Assembly (NCBI RefSeq): GCF_964028355.1
Contig: NZ_OZ034761.1
Location: forward strand, 1 to 64,000
Direction: 5' to 3'
Source of the DNA: Wolbachia endosymbiont (group B) of Gerris lacustris
Lineage (GTDB): Bacteria > Pseudomonadota > Alphaproteobacteria > Rickettsiales > Anaplasmataceae
DNA length: 64,000 nt
Position numbers and translations under genes: made by a program. Position 1 is the stretch's first letter; every line of letters starts with the position of its first letter. This document shows positions 1 through 8,319 of the stretch, piece after piece. The notes below the pieces were generated by a model that was not told where the DNA came from, searched no databases, and worked only from the letters and a program-made list of their open reading frames with translations.

Positions 1-153
1 TTTATAAACATTAAATATATATTATACAGCTCTCCTTCCTCTTCATCTAAGTGGCTTCGCTCAGCTCAAAAATAACTGATTTTTCGGCTACACCCCTATA
101 ATTTCACTACTCTACAGAAACAGTTACTATAAAACCGACGCTAATAATTAACT

Positions 154-211
154 GGAGATAAATGTTGCAAAGAATCGCAGTGGATCAACCGGCAAAGTCA
201 CAGTAAGTTAA
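154..211 (+). pseudogene. C-terminal tail of a DnaB-like helicase (fragment)
   Basis: Reading the plus strand from about 154 to the TAA at 209-211 gives a short peptide with NVAKNRSGSTGKVTVS at its end. This resembles the conserved C-terminus of replicative DnaB helicases (the VAKNRNGPTG-type tail). Stops lie directly upstream in the same frame, so only about 18 codons survive. DnaB-like genes also occur in prophage WO, so a phage origin is possible. The match is short and from memory. The rest of 1-220 shows nothing recognisable. Confidence 0.35.
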
Positions 212-224
212 TAATGGAAGGATA

Positions 225-482
225 TTAGTATGGAGCCTCGGACTCGTAAATGTCTTTTCTGTGTTTTATTGAAACAATGGTTACTTCATATTTTGCAGCA
301 TTTACATGATACGATAATCGCCAGTTCTCAGTCTTCTGTGTCCTTTGAGTCTGTAACACAACGATTCACCAAAATCAATTGGGTTAACTGTAAGGCGCTC
401 CTTTACTATTTCTTCAACTCTTAATTTTATTGTTTTTGGAAAAGCTCTTCTTACTAACATTTTTCAGGAATTTAATCTTATA
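225..482 (-). pseudogene. Degraded RelE/ParE-family toxin gene
   Basis: Minus-strand reading gives pieces of a RelE-type mRNA interferase in three frames. From about 482 comes YKIKFLKN; from 460 comes PKTIKLRVEEIV followed by YRLKGHRRLRTGDYRIM; the last piece gives VTIVSIKHRKDIYE and ends at a TAA (227-225). The order KTIKLRVEEI, GHRRLRxGDYR, IxxIxHRKDIYE is the RelE/ParE family order. At least two frameshifts, one near 318 and one near 440, make it a pseudogene. No antitoxin gene is visible beside it. A plus-strand ORF of 64 codons over the same bases is its shadow. RelE-like genes are common cargo of prophage WO. Confidence 0.6.
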
Positions 483-598
483 GAACTTTAGTCCCACTTA
501 TAGTGGTCAGACTAGCTACTCATTTTTGTATGGAAGTTTACCAATTATTAAGATACTCAGTGTAGTAAAAACATATTCTAATAGTATGGAAAAATAAA

Positions 599-1000
599 AT
601 GACATTTGAACAATCTATAAAAAATGGCGTTATAAATTTACACAATTTGCGTAGCAAAACAATAGGTGAGCTTATCGATTGTTTAAAAACAAGAGATGAT
701 ATCAAAGAATTTGCTTTTCAAGATGATGATACTGATCATAGTATACAATATAGGAAAGGTAGAAATATTAGTAATAATATGAAACTTAGGTGTATAGGTG
801 CAGCAATTGGTTTAGTCGCTGGTCTAGTTGCAGGATGTTGGTTAGGGCAAGAAACTTTAGCTCTTATTGGTGTTTCTGGTGTAGTATTGATTGCATTTGC
901 TATAGTTGGTGCGTTACTTGGAGCTGGAGCAGGCTATGTCGTAGGTAAATGTCTTGATAAAATTAAGGTTACAAATATGCAAAGAGAAAGGGGTTGTTAA
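599..1000 (+). CDS. Small glycine-zipper membrane protein, unknown function
   Basis: I do not recognise this 133-residue protein. The N-terminal 60 residues are soluble and charged. Residues about 64-120 contain two hydrophobic segments rich in small residues (GLVAGLVAG and GALLGAGAGYVVG), the glycine-zipper pattern of proteins that pack tightly in membranes. The short tail KCLDKIKVTNMQRERGC is basic. The gene ends 4 bases inside the convergent trhO gene. It may be a Wolbachia-specific membrane protein; no function can be inferred. The start is the first ATG after the TATGGAAAAATAAA leader, with no strong ribosome site. Confidence 0.6.
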   Translation: MTFEQSIKNGVINLHNLRSKTIGELIDCLKTRDDIKEFAFQDDDTDHSIQYRKGRNISNNMKLRCIGAAIGLVAGLVAGCWLGQETLALIGVSGVVLIAFAIVGALLGAGAGYVVGKCLDKIKVTNMQRERGC

Positions 1001-1842
1001 AGGTTCGTGTTGTATTCTGAATTTCTTTCAATACTTAAAGATTTACAATCAGAGCAAACCACCTGTCCACGTGGAACTGATTTCAGCTCATCAGTTGAAA
1101 CTTTACTTGAGCAGAATATGCATTTTATTTTATCACTTGGGCCAAGTGAGTGATCAACAGCAATTCTATCATCAAAAACAAAACACTCGCCTTCCCAATT
1201 ACCACTTTTATTACCAGTTTTTTCAAGATAGGAAAGAATACCGCCTTTAAGATGGTAAACATCGTAAAATCCAAGGCTTTTCATATATGCTGTAGATTTC
1301 TCACATCTGATTCCACCAGTGCAGTACATAGCTACTTTCAAGTCTTTACTCTCAGAAAATGACTCTGCCCACTGAGGAAAATCGCGAAAACGCTGAGTGT
1401 GTGGATTGATTGCATTTTTAAACTTGCCTAGTTTTACTTCGTATTCATTTCGTGTGTCTATCACTAAAACATCAGATTGAGAGACAAAATCATCCCAATG
1501 CTCTGGATCAACGTACTGGCCTCTAACTGAAGTATCGAGATTACTTACACCAAGATTCACAATTTCTCTTTTTAATCTCACTTTCATCTTACTAAACGGT
1601 TGGTATCCTGCCACACTCTCTTTCCACGTAAGACCTTTTAGCCTGTCATCAGAACGTAGAAAATCAAATATTTTATCAATTGCGTTTCTTTCTCCAGATA
1701 CAGTTGCATTAATACCCTCTTCTGCAAGGAGTATAGTGCCTTTTAATTCAACGTTATCGCATGCAACTTTTATTTCGTCTTTCATGTCATAATAATTAGA
1801 GAGTTTTACAAAATGATAGAAAGTTGCAATGACGAAACTCAT
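997..1842 (-). CDS. trhO: tRNA uridine(34) hydroxylase TrhO (rhodanese-domain, YceA family)
   Basis: The 281-residue protein has the TrhO/YceA architecture: an N-terminal ferredoxin-like domain (residues 1-100), a rhodanese domain (about 118-215) with the active-site loop CTGGIRCE (C174, C180), and a Cys-rich C-terminus (CIFC and CSDC pairs near 240-265). TrhO performs O2-dependent hydroxylation of U34 in tRNAs, the first step toward 5-alkoxyuridine. It acts in the cytosol. It stands alone between a plus-strand membrane-protein gene, with which it converges (4-base overlap), and the iron permease gene. The start at 1842 gives MSFVIATFYHF, matching the family start. Confidence 0.9.
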   Translation of the reverse strand: MSFVIATFYHFVKLSNYYDMKDEIKVACDNVELKGTILLAEEGINATVSGERNAIDKIFDFLRSDDRLKGLTWKESVAGYQPFSKMKVRLKREIVNLGVSNLDTSVRGQYVDPEHWDDFVSQSDVLVIDTRNEYEVKLGKFKNAINPHTQRFRDFPQWAESFSESKDLKVAMYCTGGIRCEKSTAYMKSLGFYDVYHLKGGILSYLEKTGNKSGNWEGECFVFDDRIAVDHSLGPSDKIKCIFCSSKVSTDELKSVPRGQVVCSDCKSLSIERNSEYNTNL

Positions 1843-1984
1843 AATTAATTAGTTTATCGACTTAAAACATAATATATAAAATTATGAAGATATTCAAGAA
1901 GACATTCAATAGGACGGCTGTTAATTACTGGATATCTTTAGTTTTTGCATATAACATTTTAATATCAAATATAGATTCAAGTTA

Positions 1985-3583
1985 ATGTTTCTGAGAGTAT
2001 TTAAAAATATATTCTTGTTTTTAGTAAGTATACTATTTGTCTGCCCTATACTATCGTTAACATCGATTCTATTTACAGAATCGGCAAACTCTGGATGGGT
2101 AATTAGCGCACTTTTCCCTGAGTATATACTCAACACGTTGATTTTGATGGTAGGAGTAGGGTTAATATCCTTTATATTTGGAGTAATTCCAGCTTGGCTT
2201 ACTACATTTTTTTCGTTTCCCGGAAGTAGAATTTTTGAGATTGCTTTATTCTTTCCGATATCAATTCCTGGATATATAGTATCGTTTGTTTATGTAAACA
2301 CGTTAGAGTTTTCAGGTCCGATTCAGAGCTTGTTAAGAGATACTTTTCAATTGGGCAAAGGTGAATATTGGTTTCCTGAAATAAAATCTCTAGCTGGTGG
2401 AATATTAGTAATGGGATTTAGTCTATATCCATACGTTTATATGTTGGTCCGCTCAAGTCTAAAGAGCGTTAGTAACTCAGTCACTATTGCATCAACACTT
2501 GGGTTCTCCTCATTACAGAGTCTGTTTTCTGTCATCATACCCTCCATACGTCCATCAATTATAGCTGGGTTATCCTTGGTACTAATGGAAGTAATTACAG
2601 ATTTCGGCACACCACAGTTTCTTGCTATCGACACTTTTACGACAGGAATATATCGAACTTGGTTTTTACTGCATGACAAATATTCAACTACTGTTTTGGC
2701 AGTTGCAGAACTGATTTTCGTTGCAACATTAATAGTTATCGAGAAAAAACTGCAAAAAAGAGAAATATCTTACTCTTCAATCAACACTAATGCAGATTAT
2801 CACAACAAACGGAGTGTAAGTGGCACTATACCATTGATCTTTGCTTATCTTATGTGTGTATTGCCGATATTAATAGGTTTTATTTTGCCAATGATTCCGC
2901 TCATATATTGGAGCATAGAGAAAGGCTTTTTCATATACGAAGCAAGATTTTATAATATAATAACAAACAGTATTAGTTTATCATTTATTACCGCGCTAAT
3001 CTCGATCAGCATTGCAATAATTATTGGATATACAGCACGTAAAAATAAGGTAATAAGCAATATAGCACGTCTCATTTCTCTTGGATATGCAATTCCAAAT
3101 GCAATTATTGCAATTAGCATAATAATGTTTTTAAGCAGAATATCTTCTTTCATTACTCAATATATTGTAGAAATTAGCTTGGTAGGAACTATTGGCGCAT
3201 TAGTTTACTCATATTTATTTCGTTTTTTTGCTATATCTTTCAAGGCGATAGAGTCGGGACTCAAAAAAACACCAAATGAAATTGAATGGACTGCATATAC
3301 TATGGGTCATGGGCCTATTTCCACGTGCCTGAATATTCATATTCCCCTTATCAAGAAAAGCATACTATCGGGATTTCTGCTCGTGTTTATGGATACGGTA
3401 AAAGAACTCACGGCAACACTAATTATTAGACCATTTAATTTTGAAACTATATCAACTAGAGTATATGAACTTGTCAGCGATGAGCGTTACAGAGAAGCTG
3501 CCCCATTTTCGTTAATGATAGTTATTATAGGTTTAACCTCTACAATAATCTTATTCACACTTGATGATAAGAATCAAAAATAA
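1985..3583 (+). CDS. Ferric iron ABC transporter permease (FbpB/AfuB type)
   Basis: This 532-residue inner-membrane protein has about twelve transmembrane helices in two homologous permease halves. Each half carries the cytoplasmic EAA loop that contacts the ATPase: ASTLGFSSL with a downstream IIPSIRPSI near residues 165-190, and AYTMGHGP with IPLIKKSI near 440-465. A fused double permease of this length is typical of iron(III) importers (FbpB/SfuB/AfuB). The binding protein and ATPase genes are not adjacent; Wolbachia scatters these genes. The substrate is inferred from family only; thiamine or another small ligand is less likely. Confidence 0.85.
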   Translation: MFLRVFKNIFLFLVSILFVCPILSLTSILFTESANSGWVISALFPEYILNTLILMVGVGLISFIFGVIPAWLTTFFSFPGSRIFEIALFFPISIPGYIVSFVYVNTLEFSGPIQSLLRDTFQLGKGEYWFPEIKSLAGGILVMGFSLYPYVYMLVRSSLKSVSNSVTIASTLGFSSLQSLFSVIIPSIRPSIIAGLSLVLMEVITDFGTPQFLAIDTFTTGIYRTWFLLHDKYSTTVLAVAELIFVATLIVIEKKLQKREISYSSINTNADYHNKRSVSGTIPLIFAYLMCVLPILIGFILPMIPLIYWSIEKGFFIYEARFYNIITNSISLSFITALISISIAIIIGYTARKNKVISNIARLISLGYAIPNAIIAISIIMFLSRISSFITQYIVEISLVGTIGALVYSYLFRFFAISFKAIESGLKKTPNEIEWTAYTMGHGPISTCLNIHIPLIKKSILSGFLLVFMDTVKELTATLIIRPFNFETISTRVYELVSDERYREAAPFSLMIVIIGLTSTIILFTLDDKNQK

Positions 3584-3785
3584 ACTATTTTGCATCTGTT
3601 CAGCAGAGTAACAAAATAAGATAGACGAAAAAAGACAACTATAGAAGCAAATGGTCAGTGCTTTCGTGTTTATCAACTTAGTTGGATCTCAGTATCAGCT
3701 ACTGCAATGACATTACGGAAGCTCAAATGACAAAACAAGAAGCATTGGTTTCAGATGCACTTGAACAAATATACTATCTTGATGA
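3584..3785. other. Intergenic stretch, no recognisable gene
   Basis: About 200 bases separate the iron permease gene from the end of apaG. The plus strand contains a 21-codon ORF from 3728 ([20 protein letters not shown]) preceded by a stop-interrupted open stretch. It could be the tail of a lost gene, but I cannot identify it. Confidence 0.3.
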
Positions 3786-4184
3786 TCAATGAGGTCTAGT
3801 GTTAACGTATGGACTGTCTAAGGAAAAGGGTGGTACCATAACATCAAAGGTTTTTATGCTCTCTTCGTTCAGAAATTCATATTTACCCTGCATTATTCCT
3901 GATGGTGTATTTAAGTATGTTCCACTTGTATATTTGAATACCTCTCCAGATTTTATTACAGGTTGTTCTCCAATAACACCAACTCCGGCAATTTCATTTA
4001 TTTTGCCCTTATGATCTATTATTCGCCAATAGCGACTTAATAATTGAATGGTTGATGAGCTTTTGTTTTTTATCTTAACATTATACATCCATACGTAACA
4101 ATTTTCATAAGGAATGGATTGCTCTTCAATGTAAATTGGCAAAACTGTAACTTCAACAGAATTAGTAATAAGTGTGTATTTCAT
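3786..4184 (-). CDS. apaG: ApaG-domain protein
   Basis: The 132-residue protein is a stand-alone ApaG/DUF525 domain, an immunoglobulin-like beta sandwich. Visible family marks are the N-terminal [40 protein letters not shown] and the signature [21 protein letters not shown], together with the [13 protein letters not shown] segment. ApaG proteins have been linked to cation efflux and dinucleotide stress responses, but the biochemical role is unclear. Length matches the family (about 125-130). It is a single gene, upstream of and divergent from purK. Confidence 0.9.
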   Translation of the reverse strand: MKYTLITNSVEVTVLPIYIEEQSIPYENCYVWMYNVKIKNKSSSTIQLLSRYWRIIDHKGKINEIAGVGVIGEQPVIKSGEVFKYTSGTYLNTPSGIMQGKYEFLNEESIKTFDVMVPPFSLDSPYVNTRPH

Positions 4185-4273
4185 GATAAAAATTTAACAC
4201 ACTTCAATTATACACTTTTTTCATAGATTTTCCAAGCATATTATCGTACTCTAACTAGGAAATATTAATCTAC

Positions 4274-5353
4274 ATGATGAACAAAACAGATCCACTGGAT
4301 AAAAAAGTGATAGGAATAATAGGAAGTGGGCAATTGGGTAGAATGAGCGCTATTGCTGCAATAAAACTTGGACAAAAAGTGCATGTTTTTGCTAGTGCTA
4401 AAGACGATCCAGCTTGTTCTGTTGCTGATGATTTAACAATAGCAAACTTCTCTGATAAGAAGGCACTTGAATCTTTTGCACAGAGTGTGGATTTAGTTAC
4501 TATTGAGTCTGAAAATATTCCATGTAGTGCAATTGATATTGTGTCGCAGCATACAGATTTTTATCCAGGTAAAAAGGCGTTACACATTTCGCAAAATAGG
4601 CTGAGAGAGAAAGATTTTATTAGAGATTTAAGCATAAAAACTGCTGATTACAAAAGTATACAAAATTATAATCAGCTACTAGAAAGTAGTGAAACTTTTA
4701 GCTATCCAGTGAGGCTAAAAACAACAGAAATGGGTTATGATGGAAAAGGACAATATGTGATTGAAAATGATTCTAAACTGAAGCAATTTGCTTCCTTCGA
4801 TTGGAATAAAGAGTACATTCTTGAAGCAAGTGTTGATTTATTGAAAGAGGTTTCAATAGTCGTTGCAAGAGATAAAAACGGTAAAGTAGCTTTTTTTCCT
4901 ATAGCAGAGAATCACCACGTTGACGGAATACTTAATACTTCAATAGCACCAGCTAAAATAGATAATAAATTAGCCCAAGAGGTACAAAAAACTGCAGAGA
5001 AAATAGCAACTGCGCTTGATGTAGTAGGAATTCTAGCTATTGAACTTTTCATCACTCAAAATCATGAATTACTAGTTAATGAACTGGCCCCAAGACCCCA
5101 CAATTCTTGCCACTGGAGCTTGGATGCATGCAACGTTAGTCAATTCGAGCAGCTAGTTAGGATAATATGCGGGCTACCTATGCAGGAAGTAGTATTACGC
5201 TTTCCTTGCATGACAAAAAATATAATAGGTAATGATATATATAATTCTCACAAATATTTGAGCAACGAAAAAGCTAGTTTAACCATATATGGGAAAAAAG
5301 AGGTTAGGGACAAGCGTAAAATGGGACATGTCAATATAGATTTAATTTATTGA
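4274..5353 (+). CDS. purK: N5-carboxyaminoimidazole ribonucleotide synthase (PurK)
   Basis: PurK is an ATP-grasp enzyme of de novo purine synthesis; it carboxylates AIR with bicarbonate and ATP to give N5-CAIR, which PurE then rearranges. The 359 residues begin with the family motif IGIIGSGQLGRM (about 14-25), followed by the ATP-grasp core (KTTEMGYDGKGQ, about 150) and the metal/ATP site ELAPRPHNSCHWS (near 274). The length is normal. Two adjacent ATGs (4274, 4277) are possible starts. It is a single gene, tail to tail with asd with a gap of one base. Retention of purine synthesis is usual for Wolbachia. Confidence 0.93.
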   Translation: MMNKTDPLDKKVIGIIGSGQLGRMSAIAAIKLGQKVHVFASAKDDPACSVADDLTIANFSDKKALESFAQSVDLVTIESENIPCSAIDIVSQHTDFYPGKKALHISQNRLREKDFIRDLSIKTADYKSIQNYNQLLESSETFSYPVRLKTTEMGYDGKGQYVIENDSKLKQFASFDWNKEYILEASVDLLKEVSIVVARDKNGKVAFFPIAENHHVDGILNTSIAPAKIDNKLAQEVQKTAEKIATALDVVGILAIELFITQNHELLVNELAPRPHNSCHWSLDACNVSQFEQLVRIICGLPMQEVVLRFPCMTKNIIGNDIYNSHKYLSNEKASLTIYGKKEVRDKRKMGHVNIDLIY

Positions 5354-5354
5354 G

Positions 5355-6377
5355 CTATAAATGCTCTTTGATCAAGATCTCCAAGATCTGCACTATATTT
5401 AGTGCTGCACCTTTGCGTAGATTATCAGCTACTATCCACATATTTAATCCGTGTTTAACGGTATCGTCTTGTCTAATACGCGATATGTATACGGCATCCT
5501 CTTGCACAACATCAATCTGAGTCATATATCCACCATCTTCGCGCTTATCTTGCACTAAAACTCCATCGTCTTCACTGAGCATTTCACGAGCTTCTTCTTC
5601 AGTTATATGCTGATCAAATTCTACATTTACTGCTATAGCATGACCAACAAGAACAGGTACTCGGACACAAGTTGCAGTTACTTTTATATCCTCTTCTAAA
5701 ATTTTTTTTGCCTCCTCTTGCATTTTCCACTCCTCTTTTGTAGAACCATCTTCCATGAACTCTCCTATATGAGGAATGCAATTAAATGCTATTTGCTTAG
5801 GAAATATTTCAGGTTTTTTAGCTTCATTCATAAAGATTTTTTTTGTCTGATTGTAAAGCTCATCCATTGCTGCTTTACCTACACCAGAAGTTGATTGATA
5901 AGTTGAAGCAACGATTCTCTTTATTTTTGCTTTTTGGTGTAATAAATGTAATGCCAGCAACATTTGTATTGTAGTACAGTTTGGATTAGATATTATGTTA
6001 TGGTTTTTATATTCCGTAATTTTATCTTTGTTGATCTCTGGAATAACTAGTGGCACACCTTCTTTCATCCTAAAATAGGAAGTGTTATCTATCACAACGC
6101 ACCCAGCCTCAGTTGCAATTGGTACGTATCTCTCAGAAACATGAGATTCTGCGCAGAAAATGGCTATATTAGTTCCAACGAAGTCATAATCCTCAAGGCA
6201 TAAAACCGTTAACTCTTTGTCACCAAAACTCACCTTTTTTCCCTTTGATTTTTTCGATGCAAAAGCAATAACAGAATCTATCGAAAATTTTCCCTCTTTT
6301 TGAAACTCAGCAAGCATGGTCAATACCTCATATCCTACTCTTCCTGTTGCTCCAATAACTGCAATCTTACATCCCAT
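5355..6377 (-). CDS. asd: Aspartate-semialdehyde dehydrogenase
   Basis: Asd reduces aspartyl-4-phosphate to aspartate semialdehyde with NADPH, the branch point toward diaminopimelate (peptidoglycan precursor) and lysine. The 340-residue protein shows the N-terminal Rossmann motif IGATGRVGYEVL (8-19), the catalytic cysteine C134 in SNPNCTT, the QSTSGVGKAAMDEL segment, and the C-terminal RIRQDDTVKHGLNMWIVADN stretch. Length matches the family. Wolbachia keep a partial DAP/lipid II pathway, which fits. The start at 6377 gives MGCKIAVIG. Confidence 0.94.
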   Translation of the reverse strand: MGCKIAVIGATGRVGYEVLTMLAEFQKEGKFSIDSVIAFASKKSKGKKVSFGDKELTVLCLEDYDFVGTNIAIFCAESHVSERYVPIATEAGCVVIDNTSYFRMKEGVPLVIPEINKDKITEYKNHNIISNPNCTTIQMLLALHLLHQKAKIKRIVASTYQSTSGVGKAAMDELYNQTKKIFMNEAKKPEIFPKQIAFNCIPHIGEFMEDGSTKEEWKMQEEAKKILEEDIKVTATCVRVPVLVGHAIAVNVEFDQHITEEEAREMLSEDDGVLVQDKREDGGYMTQIDVVQEDAVYISRIRQDDTVKHGLNMWIVADNLRKGAALNIVQILEILIKEHL

Positions 6378-6452
6378 ATAAATAAACCTCTGATTTTAAA
6401 GCTATATTATATTTTTACTGATAAAATTTACAATTACTTTAATATTTTTACC

Positions 6453-6480
6453 TTGCAATTAACCATAATTTAGTTATAAT
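6453..6480 (+). promoter_or_regulatory. Candidate sigma-70 promoter for the 6509 gene
   Basis: TTGCAA (6453-6458) and TATAAT (6475-6480) are separated by 16 bases, 29 bases upstream of the ATG at 6509. The -10 box is consensus and the -35 box is a 4/6 match. In such AT-rich DNA the -10 alone would be weak evidence; the pair is plausible. Confidence 0.4.
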
Positions 6481-6508
6481 TATAAGTAATATTGCATGGT
6501 AGAATGAA

Positions 6509-6934
6509 ATGAGTGAAAAACATGATGACACTAAGGTTAAACCTGCAGTATCTGAATTTCAAAAGCCTGAAAAAGTCAATAGATTAGAGATTCAAAATGT
6601 TCTTTCGAAAAAAAGCAAGCCAGCGATAAATTTTGATGATAAAAAGTATGGTGTGAAAATTTCTAAGATAGACCAGCATCTTTCAAACAAGAAGCAAGAA
6701 TCTTTTGGATTAAGAGATTTTTTAAGTTTAATACCAATAATAGGAAGACTTTTAGTGAAAATTTTCACGCCTGAAAAAGAAGAGTATAAAAAACTGCAAT
6801 CGCAAATAGGTCTTTCTAATAAAGCAAAAAATGAGATCTACATAGATAATAAACGCACAGAAGAAGTAGGTAGCAAACTTGAGAATGGTAATATTGAACA
6901 AGTAGATAAAGAGAAAAAAAATCTTGGCCCATAA
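6509..6934 (+). CDS. Hypothetical protein, charged, with one short hydrophobic patch
   Basis: This 141-residue protein is not recognised. It is very rich in Lys, Glu and Asn. The only non-polar stretch is DFLSLIPIIGRLLVKIF (about residues 72-88), perhaps an amphipathic membrane-binding helix. The flanking parts look disordered or coiled. A plausible promoter lies just upstream and the gene stands alone between asd and the permease genes. It could be a Wolbachia-specific secreted or membrane-associated factor; that is only a guess from composition. Confidence 0.6.
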   Translation: MSEKHDDTKVKPAVSEFQKPEKVNRLEIQNVLSKKSKPAINFDDKKYGVKISKIDQHLSNKKQESFGLRDFLSLIPIIGRLLVKIFTPEKEEYKKLQSQIGLSNKAKNEIYIDNKRTEEVGSKLENGNIEQVDKEKKNLGP

Positions 6935-6962
6935 ATATTAACCATTTAAAGTGTATCTCTCA

Positions 6963-8249
6963 CTACTGAATTTGTTGCACAGAAGTTTTGCAGTACCACA
7001 ATAAATAAATGGGTATGCCACTTGCAGTAAACAGGCTCGAAATCAGCAGAGTACCTACAGGGGTTTCTAATATCACCCAACAACAAAAGGTTGTTGCTAT
7101 GCTACCAATTAAAAGCTTATAACAACTCCTCTCCTTTATAATAACCTTTAGAAAGGCAAAACAGCATGTAAGATAAACGAACAAAAATGAAATTACAGAA
7201 AAGTCAATAATCGACGTAATCTGCTGGGCAAAATTGTTGTTTGAAGTGAGAATTAGTAAAACTGCAGTTCCAATTGAACTAACTGTTATTCCCCAAAAAG
7301 GAGAGCCATACTTGTTCCTTTTAGCAAAGAATTTTGGCATTAGTCTATCTTCTGCAAGACCAAAAGCAACTTGTCCACTAGATAAAACCCAAGCATTTAG
7401 ACTGCCAATGCAAAAAATGAATGCACCTATAGAAATAATTAAATGCCAATTACCAGAAAACATAATTTTTATTGCATCAACATATGGTGCTCTTGAACTT
7501 GCTAAATTATTGCCATTGATCAATCCCATAATTGCAAAATTGTTGATAAAATATATAACAGCAACACAAACTGTGCCAAGCACTACAGCTTTTGGTATAG
7601 TTTTAGCTGGATTATCAACTGACCCTGCAGGTGCTGTTGCCAATTCAAGTCCAATAAAACACCATAAAGTCAGAAGCGTAGAGCGGGCAAGAATTTGCGA
7701 TGTTGTAAGACTTAATATTTCTTCACTTATGATAAAATTGTTTCTATCGAAAAAAAACAACGCTGCTACAGGTATTGCAAGCAATACAGCAACCTTCACA
7801 ATCGTGAGTAGAAACTCAACGCGCCCTGCAGTAGCTATTCCCCTTAAATTTATTAATGTAATGATTGTAAATAACAACAGCTCTAAAAATAAACGCATGC
7901 TTTTGATATCTTCATGGAAAAATGGTGTAAGATAGCCAACACCCACAACTATTAAAGCTGTTGTACTAACCCATGAGATTACCCAGTATGTCCAACCAAC
8001 AAAGAAAGCTGCAGTAGAACCAAAAGTGTGTTTCACATAAACGTGAGGACCTCCTGTTTCTGGAAACTTTGCACATAGCGTAGCAAAAACTAGCGCAAGA
8101 GACACAGCACCAGCTCCTGATATCATCCAGCTTATAAGGCTATAAGCGCCATATGGAGCAAGGCTAATTGGAAGCATAAAAACCCCAGAGCCGATCTGAC
8201 TACTAATGACTAAAGCAAAAACAGCCCAAAAACCTATTTTATTTGACAC
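6963..8249 (-). CDS. APC-superfamily amino-acid/polyamine permease, copy 1
   Basis: This 428-residue protein has about twelve transmembrane helices and the APC-fold signature. TM1 carries the unwound GSGVFMLP motif (residues 22-29), the ISWMISGAGA segment lies near 40-49, and FPETGGPHVYVK near 65 matches basic amino-acid/polyamine antiporters (AdiC/PotE/ArcD branch). It acts in the inner membrane, probably exchanging an amino acid with the host-derived pool. The closest relative in the window is the next gene upstream on the same strand, copy 2 at 8320-9594, 70 bases away. The substrate is unknown. Confidence 0.87.
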   Translation of the reverse strand: MSNKIGFWAVFALVISSQIGSGVFMLPISLAPYGAYSLISWMISGAGAVSLALVFATLCAKFPETGGPHVYVKHTFGSTAAFFVGWTYWVISWVSTTALIVVGVGYLTPFFHEDIKSMRLFLELLLFTIITLINLRGIATAGRVEFLLTIVKVAVLLAIPVAALFFFDRNNFIISEEILSLTTSQILARSTLLTLWCFIGLELATAPAGSVDNPAKTIPKAVVLGTVCVAVIYFINNFAIMGLINGNNLASSRAPYVDAIKIMFSGNWHLIISIGAFIFCIGSLNAWVLSSGQVAFGLAEDRLMPKFFAKRNKYGSPFWGITVSSIGTAVLLILTSNNNFAQQITSIIDFSVISFLFVYLTCCFAFLKVIIKERSCYKLLIGSIATTFCCWVILETPVGTLLISSLFTASGIPIYLLWYCKTSVQQIQ

Positions 8250-8319
8250 AATACCTCTTAATTCTATTAATGTAAGCCAGTAGTATAGCTTAAGAATTTT
8301 AGCAAATAAAAAATTTAAG

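Noticed and set aside
230..424. 64-codon plus-strand ORF
   Set aside because: It runs antisense over the RelE remnant, which explains the coding signal; no family resemblance in its own frame.
954..1362. Plus-strand ORFs over the trhO gene
   Set aside because: They are antisense shadows of a well-supported rhodanese-domain gene.
7234..7935. 233-codon plus-strand ORF, and similar ones at 8582-9262
   Set aside because: Antisense to the two permease genes, which have clear membrane helices and motifs; the antisense proteins show no domain.
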